DNA of 64,000 nucleotides from Sipunculus nudus (Eukaryota > Annelida > Sipuncula > Golfingiida > Sipunculidae). Below are positions 11,046-23,496 of the stretch, in pieces. The first letter of the stretch is position 1, and each line of letters opens with the position of its first letter. The position numbers were made by a program, and so were the translations under genes. The notes under the pieces were generated by a model that saw only the letters and a program-made list of their open reading frames with translations, did no database searches and was not told the DNA's origin. The stretch lies in NCBI GenBank assembly GCA_026874595.1, contig CM049307.1:60022870-60086869 (forward strand). Direction: 5' to 3'.

Positions 11046-12307
11046 CCACTCATATTTCACAATGAAGAACATGGATTTAATGACAGTGGTTTTGCTTTAG
11101 AAGAAAAGGAAGAGTAATCTCCGATTTTGTCATGCTTCGACGGTAATAACGGCCAGGTTAATCTGCTTATAATACTTCAAACAGGCTAATTCAAACCTTC
11201 AGTTTATCAGTATATATATAGGCCTAATATATATGAGAGATTTTTTCCCCACAGACATCATTTATAACCTTGATTCTTACTAAATACAAAACCTGTGAAT
11301 TTCTAGGGGATCGTCGATTGAATTCAGTTATTGATTATTGCCTTTCTATTCGATTTTCGATTCGTTTATTACAAACAGTCATAATATTCTGTCAGAGGCT
11401 TATATTCTAAATGTTTTCGCCAGGTGATGCTAATATTGACATTGTAATCTCCCTAAGCATTAACAAAAACCATATATCATTGTTGTTGTCTTTTGTTCGC
11501 GTGGGCCTAATATTCGCCATATTCGCGAAAAAGAAAAAATGCGAAAATAAGACCTTCGTGAATAAGAGAGCCCCATCGTCGAAGGCAAGTCGAAAAGAAA
11601 AAGAATGCTGTTATATATGATGTCAATTTCGTAAAAATTTTCTACCAGTAATGAACATTAAGTTTTACTCGTTTGATGCTCAATTGGCTCTCCGTCCAAT
11701 CGTTATGATTTAGCGCATATATTTTTTAATATAATCAGTACATATTATGGTATGGTGAGATCGCGAAAATGGAACCCTGGCAAAACATTGAAAAAATGAA
11801 ATCGCGAAATTTTAACTTCCCACCTATTGCTGTAATAACGTCTGATGCAGGACACAAGCTACAGGTGACTTTCTTTGCTGATTAACACTGCTGTATATTG
11901 TTTATATGTCCTCCGGCGGTATGGGCTTGAGATAAAAAAAGTTATGGATAGGGACTGTTAATACAATAACTGAAAATAATCAAACGAAATTAAGAATAAC
12001 AACGAGTTTCCAAGTGCATCAAAATTACTTTCCATGCATGAGGTCCACATTAATTTGACCCATAATGTAATATATAATTTTCAATATAGCGTTATTTAAT
12101 TATATTAGATAATATTAATAATAATAATAATGATAATAAACACATAAAATAATAATGCTTGATTATACGTATAGCAAAACCACCGAAGTACATTTAAGGC
12201 CTTTTTGAAGACAGAAAATTGAATACTAAAGTATGATAAACACAACAAAAGTTCTCATAAAAAGTGCATAAACAAGTATACATTTTCTTTTTAAAGAGTC
12301 CAGGTTA

Positions 12308-12312
<5 letters not shown>

Positions 12313-12354
<42 letters not shown>
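12313..12354 (+). repeat. (TA)n microsatellite
   Basis: Uninterrupted TA run. Confidence 0.95.
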
Positions 12355-12357
<3 letters not shown>

Positions 12358-13474
12358 TATATTGTATTGACGAGCTACAATGTCTTATGAATCACATATA
12401 CACGGGATCTGTATGATATTGTCTTTAAATTGAATTAATGGATGACCAGTTGTAACACTATGCAGTAAAATTAGCAGTTGAAGCGAGGGCAAATTGCAAA
12501 TTAGTCGAAGCACTTTTTGTTGCCCTTGTTTATTTTTATGTATGGTTATGATATGTTTCAACAAAGACCCTTGAATTTTATGAACATTATAAATGCAACT
12601 TCAGAATAATTAAATAATAGGATATGACATCCCTCTCTAGAATAATTTACCTAATTTTATCTCAGTGTTAGATCGCGTAAAGTATATCATTCTAAACAGT
12701 GTTCTATTCAGTTATATAATGTTTCGCTAAATTGTCTTTCATTTTTTTAAATACATTTGAAAATAATAATAAAATTAGATAAAAATAGAGTTATTTGAAG
12801 AAGCAAGCAATTTTTATTAGGCTTATGTTAAACTACAAATGATAAATTTCCGAGAAATTTTGTTTGTTTGTTCATCTACATTGAATTTTTCACATTTAAA
12901 ACTTTGTTTCAGTTTTTGATGTTTAAGTTTAAATATTCTCATAAGAGAATATTCTTTATGCTTGGACTCTTCAAACGTCATTTGTTAATAAAGCCTTCAC
13001 TTTTCACCCGTCAATATATTTCTTTTTATAAATTATACTGTACAATAGCGAAAGCGTCTAATCTGCCTCAGACACTCCCCTTTACCTGGTATACTGTTAT
13101 CTGATGATAACTCAGATGTTTCCAAGAAAGCAGTGAATGCGTGTCAGGAGCTGCCAACAATCACGTGACCTCAGAATAAGTGTAATTTTTCGGTCAATGA
13201 TAGCTAATTTGTTCCTTGTATAGCTGTGACGCTTGGGGGCATTGTTGCATTCTGACCCCGCCCCCTGACCATCGCATCTCCTGTCAAAAAGGCGGAAGGG
13301 GGGCGACTCTACCTTCAGATGTACAATAGTCATTCGGAGAGAGTGTAGCATCAATAGTGACTGAATAGAGACGATTTGTGAAGTGTGATTCCGACGGTAT
13401 TGTATTGAGAAACCGTTTTGAAAAGTGACGATGAAAGCGTTTTTAATCATCGCATGTACAAATAAGCGCTGGCT

Positions 13475-13480
13475 TATATA
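13475..13480 (+). promoter_or_regulatory. TATA box of the atonal-family gene
   Basis: 'ggcttatatatgcaac' lies 135-140 bases before the start codon, which would put transcription start near 13505 and leave a 5' UTR of about 110 bases. Two CAGATG E-boxes, a motif bound by Atonal-type bHLH dimers, lie upstream at 13113-13118 and 13316-13321. A ccccgcccc GC box is near 13256. Inference from motifs only. Confidence 0.45.
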
Positions 13481-13614
13481 TGCAACGGAATTCCTAAGTA
13501 TTCTACCATTGTGATACATTCACGAAGCGATTAATTTTAAGAAATTCCATACGTGCAAGTAATTTTGAAAATTTGATTTAAAAAGGACAGCGATAAAGTT
13601 TCAATTTATCTCAA

Positions 13615-14082
13615 ATGGAATTATTCAACACAAAATCTCAAGGACATGGTATGTTAAGTGATTGTAAACTTGGAAAGAGCAATAATTGTACTATGGTCAC
13701 AACATGTTGCAGTATGGATTATAATATGGAAAAATCATGTATGAAAGATCAACTTAACCATTCCAGTTATGATTCAGACTCCAAATATTCAAGAGAACCG
13801 GAGAATGTGTCTGACAGTGAAACTTGTACAGACCCAGAAGCGTTAAGGAATGTGCGCGGGAACAAACGCAGCAGACGACACCCGGATCCCGAGACGAAAA
13901 AGAGGCGTCGCCTAGCAGCAAATGCACGTGAGCGCCGACGTATGGAATGCTTAAACGAAGGCTTCGACAGACTGCGCCAAGTTATTCCTTCTTTTGGTGA
14001 AAATCGTAAACTTTCAAAGTATGAAACTCTTCAGATGGCACAGACTTATATTCAAGCACTCCGGGATATTCTTCATAGCTGA
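13615..14082 (+). CDS. ato: Atonal-family bHLH transcription factor, single exon
   Basis: A complete 155-residue frame. The bHLH domain fills the C-terminal third: basic region about 97-110 ([14 protein letters not shown]), helix 1 about 111-125 ([15 protein letters not shown] region), a short loop, and helix 2 about 133-151 ([18 protein letters not shown]). [11 protein letters not shown] and [11 protein letters not shown] are hallmarks of the Atonal/ATOH1/ATOH7 group, DNA-binding proneural factors that dimerise with E proteins. The N-terminal 80 residues are Ser/Asn/Cys-rich and carry no domain I know. The protein ends four residues after helix 2, as in several atonal proteins. The intronless structure is usual for the family. 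ATOH1 and ATOH7 identity cannot be separated by eye: IPSF and MAQTYI lean towards ATOH1/atonal. A TGTATATA Pumilio-type site lies at 14086-14093 just after the stop. Confidence 0.93.
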   Translation: MELFNTKSQGHGMLSDCKLGKSNNCTMVTTCCSMDYNMEKSCMKDQLNHSSYDSDSKYSREPENVSDSETCTDPEALRNVRGNKRSRRHPDPETKKRRRLAANARERRRMECLNEGFDRLRQVIPSFGENRKLSKYETLQMAQTYIQALRDILHS

Positions 14083-15366
14083 CCATGTATATACAACCAG
14101 AGCGAAGGACATGGAAGATGTCTGCCTTGCCGCCATTTAATGAAAATGACCAATCCATCGCATTTCCATGGTCACGGGCACAGAATAGAGTGGGCTTTAC
14201 TTGGTAACGCTTTTTTAAAAAATGTTGTTTATCCGTGTGAATTAATAGTTTTGCATACTGTATAGGAGGATAATTCAGACACACCGGGGTCCAAGTCTGT
14301 GGGAATTTTTTAAAATTTAAGAATGAACGAAAGAGACATTTTTGGCATTATGTCTGTTACTGTAAGTAATTCGTTATGTGTGTGTGTTTTGGTGAACACA
14401 GTGGACACATATATGCTAATATAAACATTATAATGCATCGATATATGTTCATGCACTCATTCACCTGTATACAGTACCAGGCCACTTGTTTTGTACTTAT
14501 AAATATGAGAAAACGTTTAAGTGTTCTGCATGTGAAAAAGTAACATATAGGAGCTGTCCTGAATTTGAAGGATGTAGTGTTAATCCGTGTGTAAAAATGT
14601 ATAAAAATGTAAATATGTGCAGGTGTACCAGAAATTATTGACACATAAACAAATATGTTATCGACTTATCAGTTGTATTAATTGTATATGATTAAATATA
14701 TCATCTGCATAAATCTGGATCGAAACAGGTGATGACAAGGTTTCCACCATATTTTTACATATCTGTAATTTCATTCTATAGAGTTGTATCCTATCAGTCA
14801 TAATCATTCAATACATCAAGTATATTGTTCATAGCAGTATTAACAGTGAATATACGTTACACATTTATATATTGACATATAAAAATGTTTAATGTCATCT
14901 GTAGGAATTAGATATTCTTTGTTCTGCAATATTTATATTGCTTGCAATAAGTTCAAATACATACATTTATAATTGTAACATATATTCATCATGCATTCTG
15001 TATATTTGTTATACAGATGTAGACATACATGCACACACATGTTAATTAAACATGTTACGAAATCATGAAGATTTATAAATGACATTTTGTTTGATATATG
15101 AATTAATCCACTGCATACACAATTTTATGCGTATATATAATGTTTGACAAAAGTGAAAGTATATATACCTTGAAATTTTTGGTTTGTATAAATTTGTTTT
15201 ACATATAAATTAATATATAGTCATGTCTAATCATGGATTACTTTATATACAATGATTTAATTCATGGATGTACACATTGTCTACTAATGCGAGTATACAC
15301 ATCTATGTATGTTATGTAATCTTGTACATATAATTTTTTTCTTGGATTTATTTTTTATATAATAAA
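14083..15366 (+). other. Likely 3' UTR and downstream of the atonal-family gene
   Basis: Very AT-rich, with many tgta/tata motifs including TGTATATA at 14086. The first clear AATAAA is at 15361-15366, so a 3' UTR of about 1.3 kb is possible. No coding sequence seen. Confidence 0.35.
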
Positions 15367-16080
15367 TCATTTGATCCCGGTCAAAGACTCAATATATGTC
15401 TGCACTATGAGCTGAGTATTTTTTTCTTTTTTTTTTCTCACTGAATTCTTCGAAGCAATAATTTTTACCCACGCATGAGGTGTATATTCTAATATTTATA
15501 TAAAATAGTTTATAAATAAATTAATTGCCATAAAGCGGACTTCATGATATTACGCCTTATTATTCTAATATAAATCATTAAATGATTTATACAAGTGGAC
15601 TTTCATAACCGGTTATATTCTTCTTTGGCCAACACAGTGATTGGCTATATAATTTCGGGAGTATATTGGATATATACATATATAGACAGATTTTAAATAA
15701 TTACGAATTGATAGACACGAGATAGGGATAAATATATATTATTAAATAATATATAAATATATAAATATAATATATAAATGGATTTCAGGTCATATGCCCT
15801 AATTTTTTTAAATTTCTGATATGGTTTAAGTATATGCTACACCGGAAGACCGATAAACTCCGTTTATTGAAACAATTGATACCAATTAAGGACTGAGATG
15901 CTGATTATAGCATGTATAAATGATGTAAATAAGCGGTATTCCAAAAAAGCTTATGGTCCACGTCCTTCCCCTATTAACATTCCCTCACAGTTTCAAAATA
16001 AACTCTTTTGGTGAATGCATGTTTCCGTAAATACTTTTTTTATAGACAATAAATGTGAATGACGCAATAAATAGAAACTA

Positions 16081-16201
<121 letters not shown>

Positions 16202-16468
16202 TAATATATAGAGAGGCAAAGATTATACACCACTTCGAATTTTCCCCGTGATCATTTTGTACGATCAAACAATGGAATTCCTATTAAAGCAATAGCATGC
16301 ACCGATTCAGTTCTTTAGCCCGAAGATTTCAGGACAATTCTCAGAACATCCATCACATGCGGGTGTTCGCCTTTAATGACGCCTTTATAAAGTCTTTATA
16401 GAACAAGAGACAGCAGCTCGAAGACATTTTATACATAACTCTGAGGCATCTTCCCATATATACACGGA

Positions 16469-16474
<6 letters not shown>

Positions 16475-16531
<57 letters not shown>
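16475..16531 (+). repeat. (GA)n microsatellite
   Basis: GA run of about 57 bases, followed by a short imperfect tail. Confidence 0.95.
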
Positions 16532-16543
<12 letters not shown>

Positions 16544-16765
16544 TCCTTACTGTTGATCTGATATATAGAATAAGGAATGTGCATTACTTATAATATATAC
16601 AGACAAGAAATCTGCATTCTTTAAGAAAAGCAAGCCTATATAAGCCATGTGTGTGAATGATGGGGTGGGGGTTGGGGGGCCTATGGTGGGATGCTCCAAA
16701 AACCTGTTTGCATGCATTCACTTATTCGGGTTTAGGTTCCCCATGTCTGGCGCTTTTTTAATTGC

Positions 16766-17140
16766 CTCTGCCATGTGTTCATTCCCGTTCGTGTGTTTGT
16801 GTGTGTCTTTGTTCACAACATTACTCACGCAATCATGAAAGAAATCAGATGAAATTTTCAGGGCACCCCGCGAAGGGGCCAATAATGAATCGATTAGATT
16901 TTGGTACGGCTCATTATCCGGTCCCAGGAAGGACTTCAAGGAATATTCAGAAATGTGCAGTCATATATATATATGCCGATTGGCAAATTAATGCAAACAC
17001 TTGGTAGGGAACATATATTCAGCAATGAACCGGGGAATATGGACCAATAATTAAGTGAATGAAAACACGGGTTGGGAATATCCCACATCAAGGTCGGCCC
17101 ACATGGCGGAGGCCTGCATTCGTGAGAATAAAAATGGAAA
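16766..17140 (+). repeat. Dispersed repeat family, copy A
   Basis: Shares with copies B (20520-21062) and C (22191-22506) the ordered phrases 'tgtgtttgttcacaac', 'gcaatcatg', 'atgaaattttcagggca', 'gatcc/gtcccaggaag' and, near its end, 'gaatatgggcc' and 'gcattc'. No convincing protein. Probably an interspersed transposable element family. Confidence 0.75.
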
Positions 17141-17424
17141 CTTTTTAGCACAAACCAGTTCTTTCAAATCAGGTAATTAGTATTCCATCACCTCAACCAA
17201 TCGATCTTTACAGAGAGAAATGAAGTATACGTATATCGTATGTAATTGGGACATTTATCATTCAAAAAAATATACAGCAATTATCAAATATGTACACATT
17301 ATTATATCCAATCATGTAAATGGAATTATTCAGTTGAAAACCTTCTCAATGCAACTGTTCCTTATAATTATAACAGATTATATATAAACTCACAATCTTC
17401 ATATTCACGTGATTTTTCTAAGCG

Positions 17425-17427
<3 letters not shown>

Positions 17428-17455
<28 letters not shown>
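17428..17455 (+). repeat. (TA)n microsatellite
   Basis: TA run of about 28 bases. Confidence 0.95.
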
Positions 17456-17457
<2 letters not shown>

Positions 17458-17572
17458 GTAGTGGTTCAGTGGCCGCTTCCTAAAATTATGGTTGAGTGAC
17501 GTCATTTTACCACTTATTCCCGATTTCACGAAGTTCGTATAGGCGTGGGGATCGCTCCTGTGGTGATTTTCA

Positions 17573-18810
17573 CAGGGGCGTAGCCAGGATTGAAGGAGAT
17601 GGGGGCCATCATCAGTGGCGGATCAAGAAATTCGAAAACGGGAAAGGGGGGGAGGGGTAGGGGCGCTAGCTAATATGCATGCGCTAGCTTATATGCATGC
17701 ATGGGTAATATGAAAACGGTTATATATACAAGTATAAATTTTATTATTATTATTATTATTATTACAATTATTATAATTTTTACTATATTTTATATATTTT
17801 AGTGTATGAAAAAATATATATATTTTTTATTTTCAATTATAGACCATGGTTTATTTGTTAGAGTTTCCCCCTCACATATTGGGACATTTTTTTGAATATA
17901 CAATGTAAAGAGGGCATTTTGAGGCAATGTTCACAAAAAATGAGGATTTCCTGTTCCTGAAAAACTGTTCCCTTATGTCTTTGCGTTAGGTAGTCAAACT
18001 GTAGAGAGGTTCAATAATAAATGTTTATATCTTCAAAATTAGGATATAAAATTTCAAACGAGTCAATGGCGCAAAAGCGCAATCACGTTTGTAACTATCA
18101 AAATATTATCTTTTAAATGTAATGTTCGTGGTAAAATAACTGATAAAGCTGAATTATTTTGTTAAACTTTGCATTTTACCGGGTTCCGTGGTCTCGACAG
18201 CACACAAGACTCCTAAGAGCTCAGCACAGATCGCGAGTTAGAGTACCGGTATCACCAGAGGAGCTGTAAGATTGTTCACGGTCGACCCCAACCAGGGCCC
18301 GGTGCTCGATCGATCTGCTGTTGTTCTGCAGCTGTTCATACATATCCTTATACTCAACTAATAAATTTGACCCCAACCAGGGCCCGGTGCTCGATCGATC
18401 TGCAGTTGTTCTGAAGTTGTTCATAAATATCCTTATACTTAACTAATAAATTTGAAAGTAATTGTAACTACAGATAACTTAAATAAGGTCTAATTGCTAA
18501 TAAATAATAAGATATTATATGAAAAAAAAACGAAAATTAATCACGAAAATCGGAAATTAGATAAAATGAGAGATTTTGCAGCTCAACGGAGGCCGCGCTC
18601 CGAAGGCGCCCCCTCTGAATTCGCCACTGATAGCACGTATCCGCCACTGATTTAATGCATATATATGCATATATATATATATATATATTATTTTTATATA
18701 TTGTATTAGGTTAAGTGACATTCCGAAAGGATGGCGAGTACTTGATGCGACCGGGGCGGGGGGGGGGGGGGGCATGGCCCCCCTGCGGCCGCCCCTTGGT
18801 TACGCCCCTG
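17573..18810. mobile_element. Non-autonomous hAT-like element, apparently nested
   Basis: The left end CAGGGGCGTAGCCAGG and the reverse complement of the right end, CAGGGGCGTAACCAAGG, form terminal inverted repeats of hAT type. A second pair, CAGTGGCGGAT at about 17612 and ATCCGCCACTG ending near 18650, lies inside, suggesting one element within another. Expected 8-bp target duplications are only partly matched (gattttca against tttcacgc). No transposase. Confidence 0.5.
18284..18453 (+). repeat. 85-bp tandem duplication
   Basis: 'gaccccaaccagggcccggt' starts at 18284 and again at 18369. The two units are nearly identical through 'ctcgatcgatctgc' to 'actaataaatttga'. Confidence 0.9.
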
Positions 18811-20430
18811 TTTCACGCATGCATATACGTATATATACGCTGATGGTTACATGGAAACACCACAGTTATAAAAGCATATATGCGTTTTTCACGCATATAC
18901 GCACATACGAGCAAATAGAAACATGGATTATTTCTACGGAGAAGGGGCATCAAAATTATTTATGTATATCAATCCACGCTGAAATGAAACATCTATCACA
19001 AGTACAGATTAAACAGGTGTCGTCCGGTACGGTACTTTCTATATCATCACAGTTCTGTGATCAAGATGCCATTATAATCTGAACAGGGTGACGTCACGCA
19101 GCGTAACACTTGTCACAACAGAGCCTCGACTTCATATCTCCGGGAAGGTGTGAAAACCATTGGGTAAGGTGGGCGGTCTGACGGGACGGGGACCCCCGCG
19201 ACCCGGTGACATACACACCCCGGCTAACCTTACGCCCATGGGTGTCATTGTAAGGGGTAATTAACGGCCCCCGGACCCCAAGGGGTCGGGGCCAATACTG
19301 CGTCTACGCCCCAAGCAGTCCATTTCCTAGTTCCCCATATGTCACAGAATCTTACATTGGGCGTTTTATGATGTAGCTTTATGGGGTAACTGGATTCCAC
19401 TGCGTGTTTTCAGTATATAATGCCTGAGGAATATGATGATGTTTAATAAAGTGTTATACATGGTGAACATTTTAAACGCATCGTTGGATTGCAAAAAAAA
19501 CTCAATTATATTATTAGTAAAGGGACTATGAGTGATGTATGAAACTAAAATTTTAAACAAAAGAAATGCAAATACCTGGAACTCTATTAATCAGCAAATA
19601 TAATATATCATCTCTTCTCTTTAAATTAACAAAAATGCAGTTTAAATTGTAGTGATATCAGGGCACATTCGGTGGAATGACTAAACGAAATTAATATTTT
19701 GTTTCTTTATATTTCAATAATAGGCAACTGAAACAATTTGGCCATTGAGGCTTATCTTATTTGTATTCAAGTAAATTTTATATTATCTTTTATCTCAGTA
19801 GACATATCTCCGATACAGCTGCATAAAAAGGCTTATGATGTGCACTACAGAAAACATTATAAACCTTCCTTTAGTTATAGTCTGGTTTTTATTTCACACG
19901 GAAAGCGTATCTGAGTTTGACTGTTATTTACGGTAACTTTATTACTGTAACATTTAAATTAATATTTATATTATAATAGACACATCTGATGTTTCACTAA
20001 TAATAAAATTATATAGTCCAGAAAGTATTGAAGGCAAAATGGTGCATGCATGGCATCTTAGAGATTCGCTTTAATGTCTTAACGACAGGTAATGACTGTA
20101 TTTTTACTGATCCCGTACATATAATAAAACCTGAAATCCAGAAGGCTTAAAAGAAAAGAAAATATCATTCTTATCGTATAGACACCTTCAGCCTCCTTAA
20201 AAACCAAAAGACATTAACACCAACTTGCCATGGACCTATCTTTTAAAAAGGTTCTTAAAGAATCCATGGGGATAGAGATCAAAGCACTATTATGTCTTTA
20301 ACAAGGTGCAAGGAAAAGAAAAAACATTCAATCATATATATAGTTTTGTTAATCTATTGGTATGGAGTGGTCAGTCATGTCATGCCATGCTCCATACTTT
20401 AATATATACTGTATCTGCGTGTCTACAACC

Positions 20431-20437
<7 letters not shown>

Positions 20438-20480
<43 letters not shown>
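20438..20480 (+). repeat. (TA)n microsatellite
   Basis: TA run, nearly uninterrupted. Confidence 0.95.
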
Positions 20481-20486
<6 letters not shown>

Positions 20487-20519
20487 TATATCAAATGTTA
20501 CTTTACGGATGACAGCTTC

Positions 20520-21062
20520 CTCCGCCAGGAGGGTATGCGTTCGTTCTCGTTCATGTGTTCGTGTGTGTGTTTGTTCACAACATATTTCCCGCAATCATGG
20601 ACGGAATCTCATGAAATTTTCAGGGTATTTCGGGAATGGGCTGATGAAGAATTGAGTAGATTTTATATGGATCCGGCATATGATCCGGATCCAGGAAGAT
20701 CAACAAGGAATAGTAAAAAATCTGCTGTAAAGTTTTATGCAGTCCATCGGAGCAAGGTTAACGACGGAATGGCAACGGATGACCACGAGCCACTAACTTG
20801 AGAGGCAAAAGCGTTTGTTTTACCGACTTTGGATTGTCTTCACTACAGTTGCCTCAAAGCTAGCTGAAAAGGGCTAATCGTGTGGAACGCATGCACGGAC
20901 CCGAGTACACGTTTAACAACCGTGCATACCTTAATTTTGACGAAAACAGGGTCTGTTAAATCCCCCTGTTACACTACAGTCACTTGTGAACGAATGTACC
21001 AGGAAATATGGGCCAAATAAGAGAATAATAGAGGCTTGCATTCACTAGAATGCAGATTTCTA
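20520..21062 (+). repeat. Dispersed repeat family, copy B
   Basis: Begins 'cgccaggagggtatgcgttc', the most complete left end of the three copies. Its 88-residue open frame is not conserved in copies A and C, so I do not treat it as a gene. Confidence 0.75.
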
Positions 21063-21437
21063 TTTTTTTCTTTTATAGCTTATAATATATAAAGCATTCA
21101 TTTAGTTATATGGTAGAACCTTTGGCACTTTCATCCTGCAGCTACCTCATAAGCTACATCAACAGAGAACAGACATTTTTCTAACGGTCCTTATATACAA
21201 GATACTAACATCAATGATCTCGTGGAATAACTACTAGCTATCGAACGTCTGTTTCGTTTTTTAGGAAGTTTCTGGTGTACCAAATATTTTACACTAAGGG
21301 GTAAGTAAATGCAATATTAGCAATGCTTGTATCCAGGAGAACTTTTAAAGGAACTTTTTAGTCCTTTGCCAATCAGGGCTTTTGTTAGGTGCGTTATATG
21401 GGGGGAATGTTCATCATATGAGCATGGGGGTGTGTTA

Positions 21438-21439
<2 letters not shown>

Positions 21440-21511
<72 letters not shown>
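21440..21511 (+). repeat. (TA)n microsatellite, about 72 bp
   Basis: One of the longest uninterrupted TA runs in the window. Confidence 0.97.
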
Positions 21512-21513
<2 letters not shown>

Positions 21514-22190
21514 AGTTAAATCCTTGCATATCCAACAAAACTGAGACGATTCATTATGATTTATTTTGATCTTCCATACTTAAACTGGGTCCCTCTTGCC
21601 TTTAGAAAAGGAGACTCCGACGCGAAATTGAGAATCAATTATTGCATGCCTTCCATGCACGCATCGAGCAAAAGGCGACACCTATCAGCTGATAAAAGAA
21701 CCATGTCCAAAAATTGTAAAAATAATAAATGATTATAAATGGTTGGATTTCAATATTATTTACTAAACAATCATTATTGTAAAATTCCGTAAAAGCAGTG
21801 AATAAAATGGCACACGAAAATGTATTAGTCATAAATATAAGCTCATGCAAAAATGATAGTTTTACAACCTTCGAAAGAGCGAGTAATACTAGTACAAAGA
21901 AGATCAGATAGTATGTGTATGTGTCTTGCTGTATATAACTTTAATTGGTGAAAATTCTCACATACTATTCATATGTGCTACATGTCTATCGCATCACAAT
22001 AATTATTACATGAACAGTTACATGCAGTGAACCGCCATCAATGTCGCGGTGGGTGTCAGTACGCCCTGTTCCTAGCGACCTCTATCGACCATTAATTCAC
22101 CCACGATTTCCATACTTGCAGCTCATGCCTCAAGGATTGAACTCCCAATAGATCTGAGAATAAACGGTGGGACTAAACTGTTTTATTACA

Positions 22191-22506
22191 TCCGCTAGGA
22201 GGGTATGCGTTCACAGCCGTCCATGTTTGTGTGTTTGTTCACAACATAACTCACGCTATTAGGAAAGGAATCTTATGAAATTTTCTTGGCATTTCCGTTT
22301 GGGCTGGTCAAGAATCGATCAGATTTTGGTGTGGATGCGGCACATGATCCAGATTCAGGAACATCTTCAAGGGATATTCACAAATGTACAATCACTTATG
22401 CACGAATCAACCTGGGAATATGGGCCGTATAACACTGTTTTGGGAGCATCCCATAATAGAGACCCCGACATTGCGGAGGATTGCATTCCTTTGAATGCAG
22501 ATTTCT
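22191..22506 (+). repeat. Dispersed repeat family, copy C, abutting the membrane-protein 3' end
   Basis: Starts 'ccgctaggagggtatgcgtt' and ends near 'gaatgcagatttcta', eight bases from the stop codon (22514-22516) of the minus-strand gene. The nearest AATAAA on that strand is on the far side at 22182-22187, so the repeat may form most of its 3' UTR. Confidence 0.7.
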
Positions 22507-22513
22507 AGTTAAA

Positions 22514-23354
22514 TCAGGCAACAACGTAAACACATTCTACTGGTTGGGTGTCCGTGGTTGGTTGTTTGTTAACCGTCTGATACAAGCCTGTGACCGAATC
22601 CTCAGAACAAGCCTCCTTCAGTGCATTCATCATGCTACTTCCGCTGACGTCATCATACACCGGGTTTTCAACCAATAAGCTGCAGCGGGCTTTGATGTCA
22701 TCCGGTTCTGAACGTGTTCCATACGACTCGTAAAGTTCATCGTCGTCAGAACCCTCGGGAACAGATTTCAAGGACGAAGTACGCTCTAGTCTGCGGTCCC
22801 TTTTTTCGCTGTTTGAACGTTGTCTGTTGTGATGGAATCCATCTTGATTACCACAGTCCTTGTCGACCAGTTTTACATATTTGCCGCCCTGAATCTCCGC
22901 TGATTGGTCACTTGATTCGTCATGTGACCCATCTGATAGATCATCCACGTAAACTTTCACCGTTACATCATCGTAACTACCACTTCTCCCAACAGGTGGC
23001 GCACTATCTCTTTCTTCGACAGATGAATACAAGTGAGACAGCCCGTCGATATCAATTTCACAGCTCTTTGTGTCATATTCCCAGTAATAATTTTCTGACT
23101 GTCTTGCAGAGCTGACGCCAGTATCAATGATCGAGTACGGATTCTTCGTATCACGTGACGTTCTGGAATCACTGCGCCTGTATCCATTCGCGTTGGCTGG
23201 ACTACCAACCTCCGACACCTCAGATGACACATTTGAGACAATGTTCGTCTTTGTCACGTGATTAATCGTTAACTTTGGATGATCGCTGGGTCTTCTCTCA
23301 GCAGGGTATTCTGTGTAATATCTCACAGAATAAAGGTGTTTTTTGTCCTGACGC
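22514..23354 (-). CDS. Tail exon of the first membrane protein
   Basis: Acceptor tttacag ends at 23355. The first base completes an Arg codon; 279 codons and a stop follow. One large terminal exon carries the whole cytoplasmic tail. Confidence 0.82.
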
Positions 23355-23430
23355 CTGTAAATCAAGTTGAATGATACAATAAAAGTAGAGACGGATTGTT
23401 TTAATGTAGAAAAATGAAACTGTCATAGAT

Positions 23431-23496
<66 letters not shown>

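Larger units (their letters stand above)
9302..13470. other. Intergenic, P4HA to atonal
   Basis: No coding region seen. AT-rich, with a (TA)n run at 12313-12354 and a GC-richer island at 10718-11045 (listed separately). Open frames here lack splice context or recognisable residues. Confidence 0.5.

Noticed and set aside
22714-23241. Plus-strand and alternative minus-strand frames over the first tail exon
   Set aside because: They are shadows of the long minus-strand tail exon, which has correct splice phase with the helix exon.
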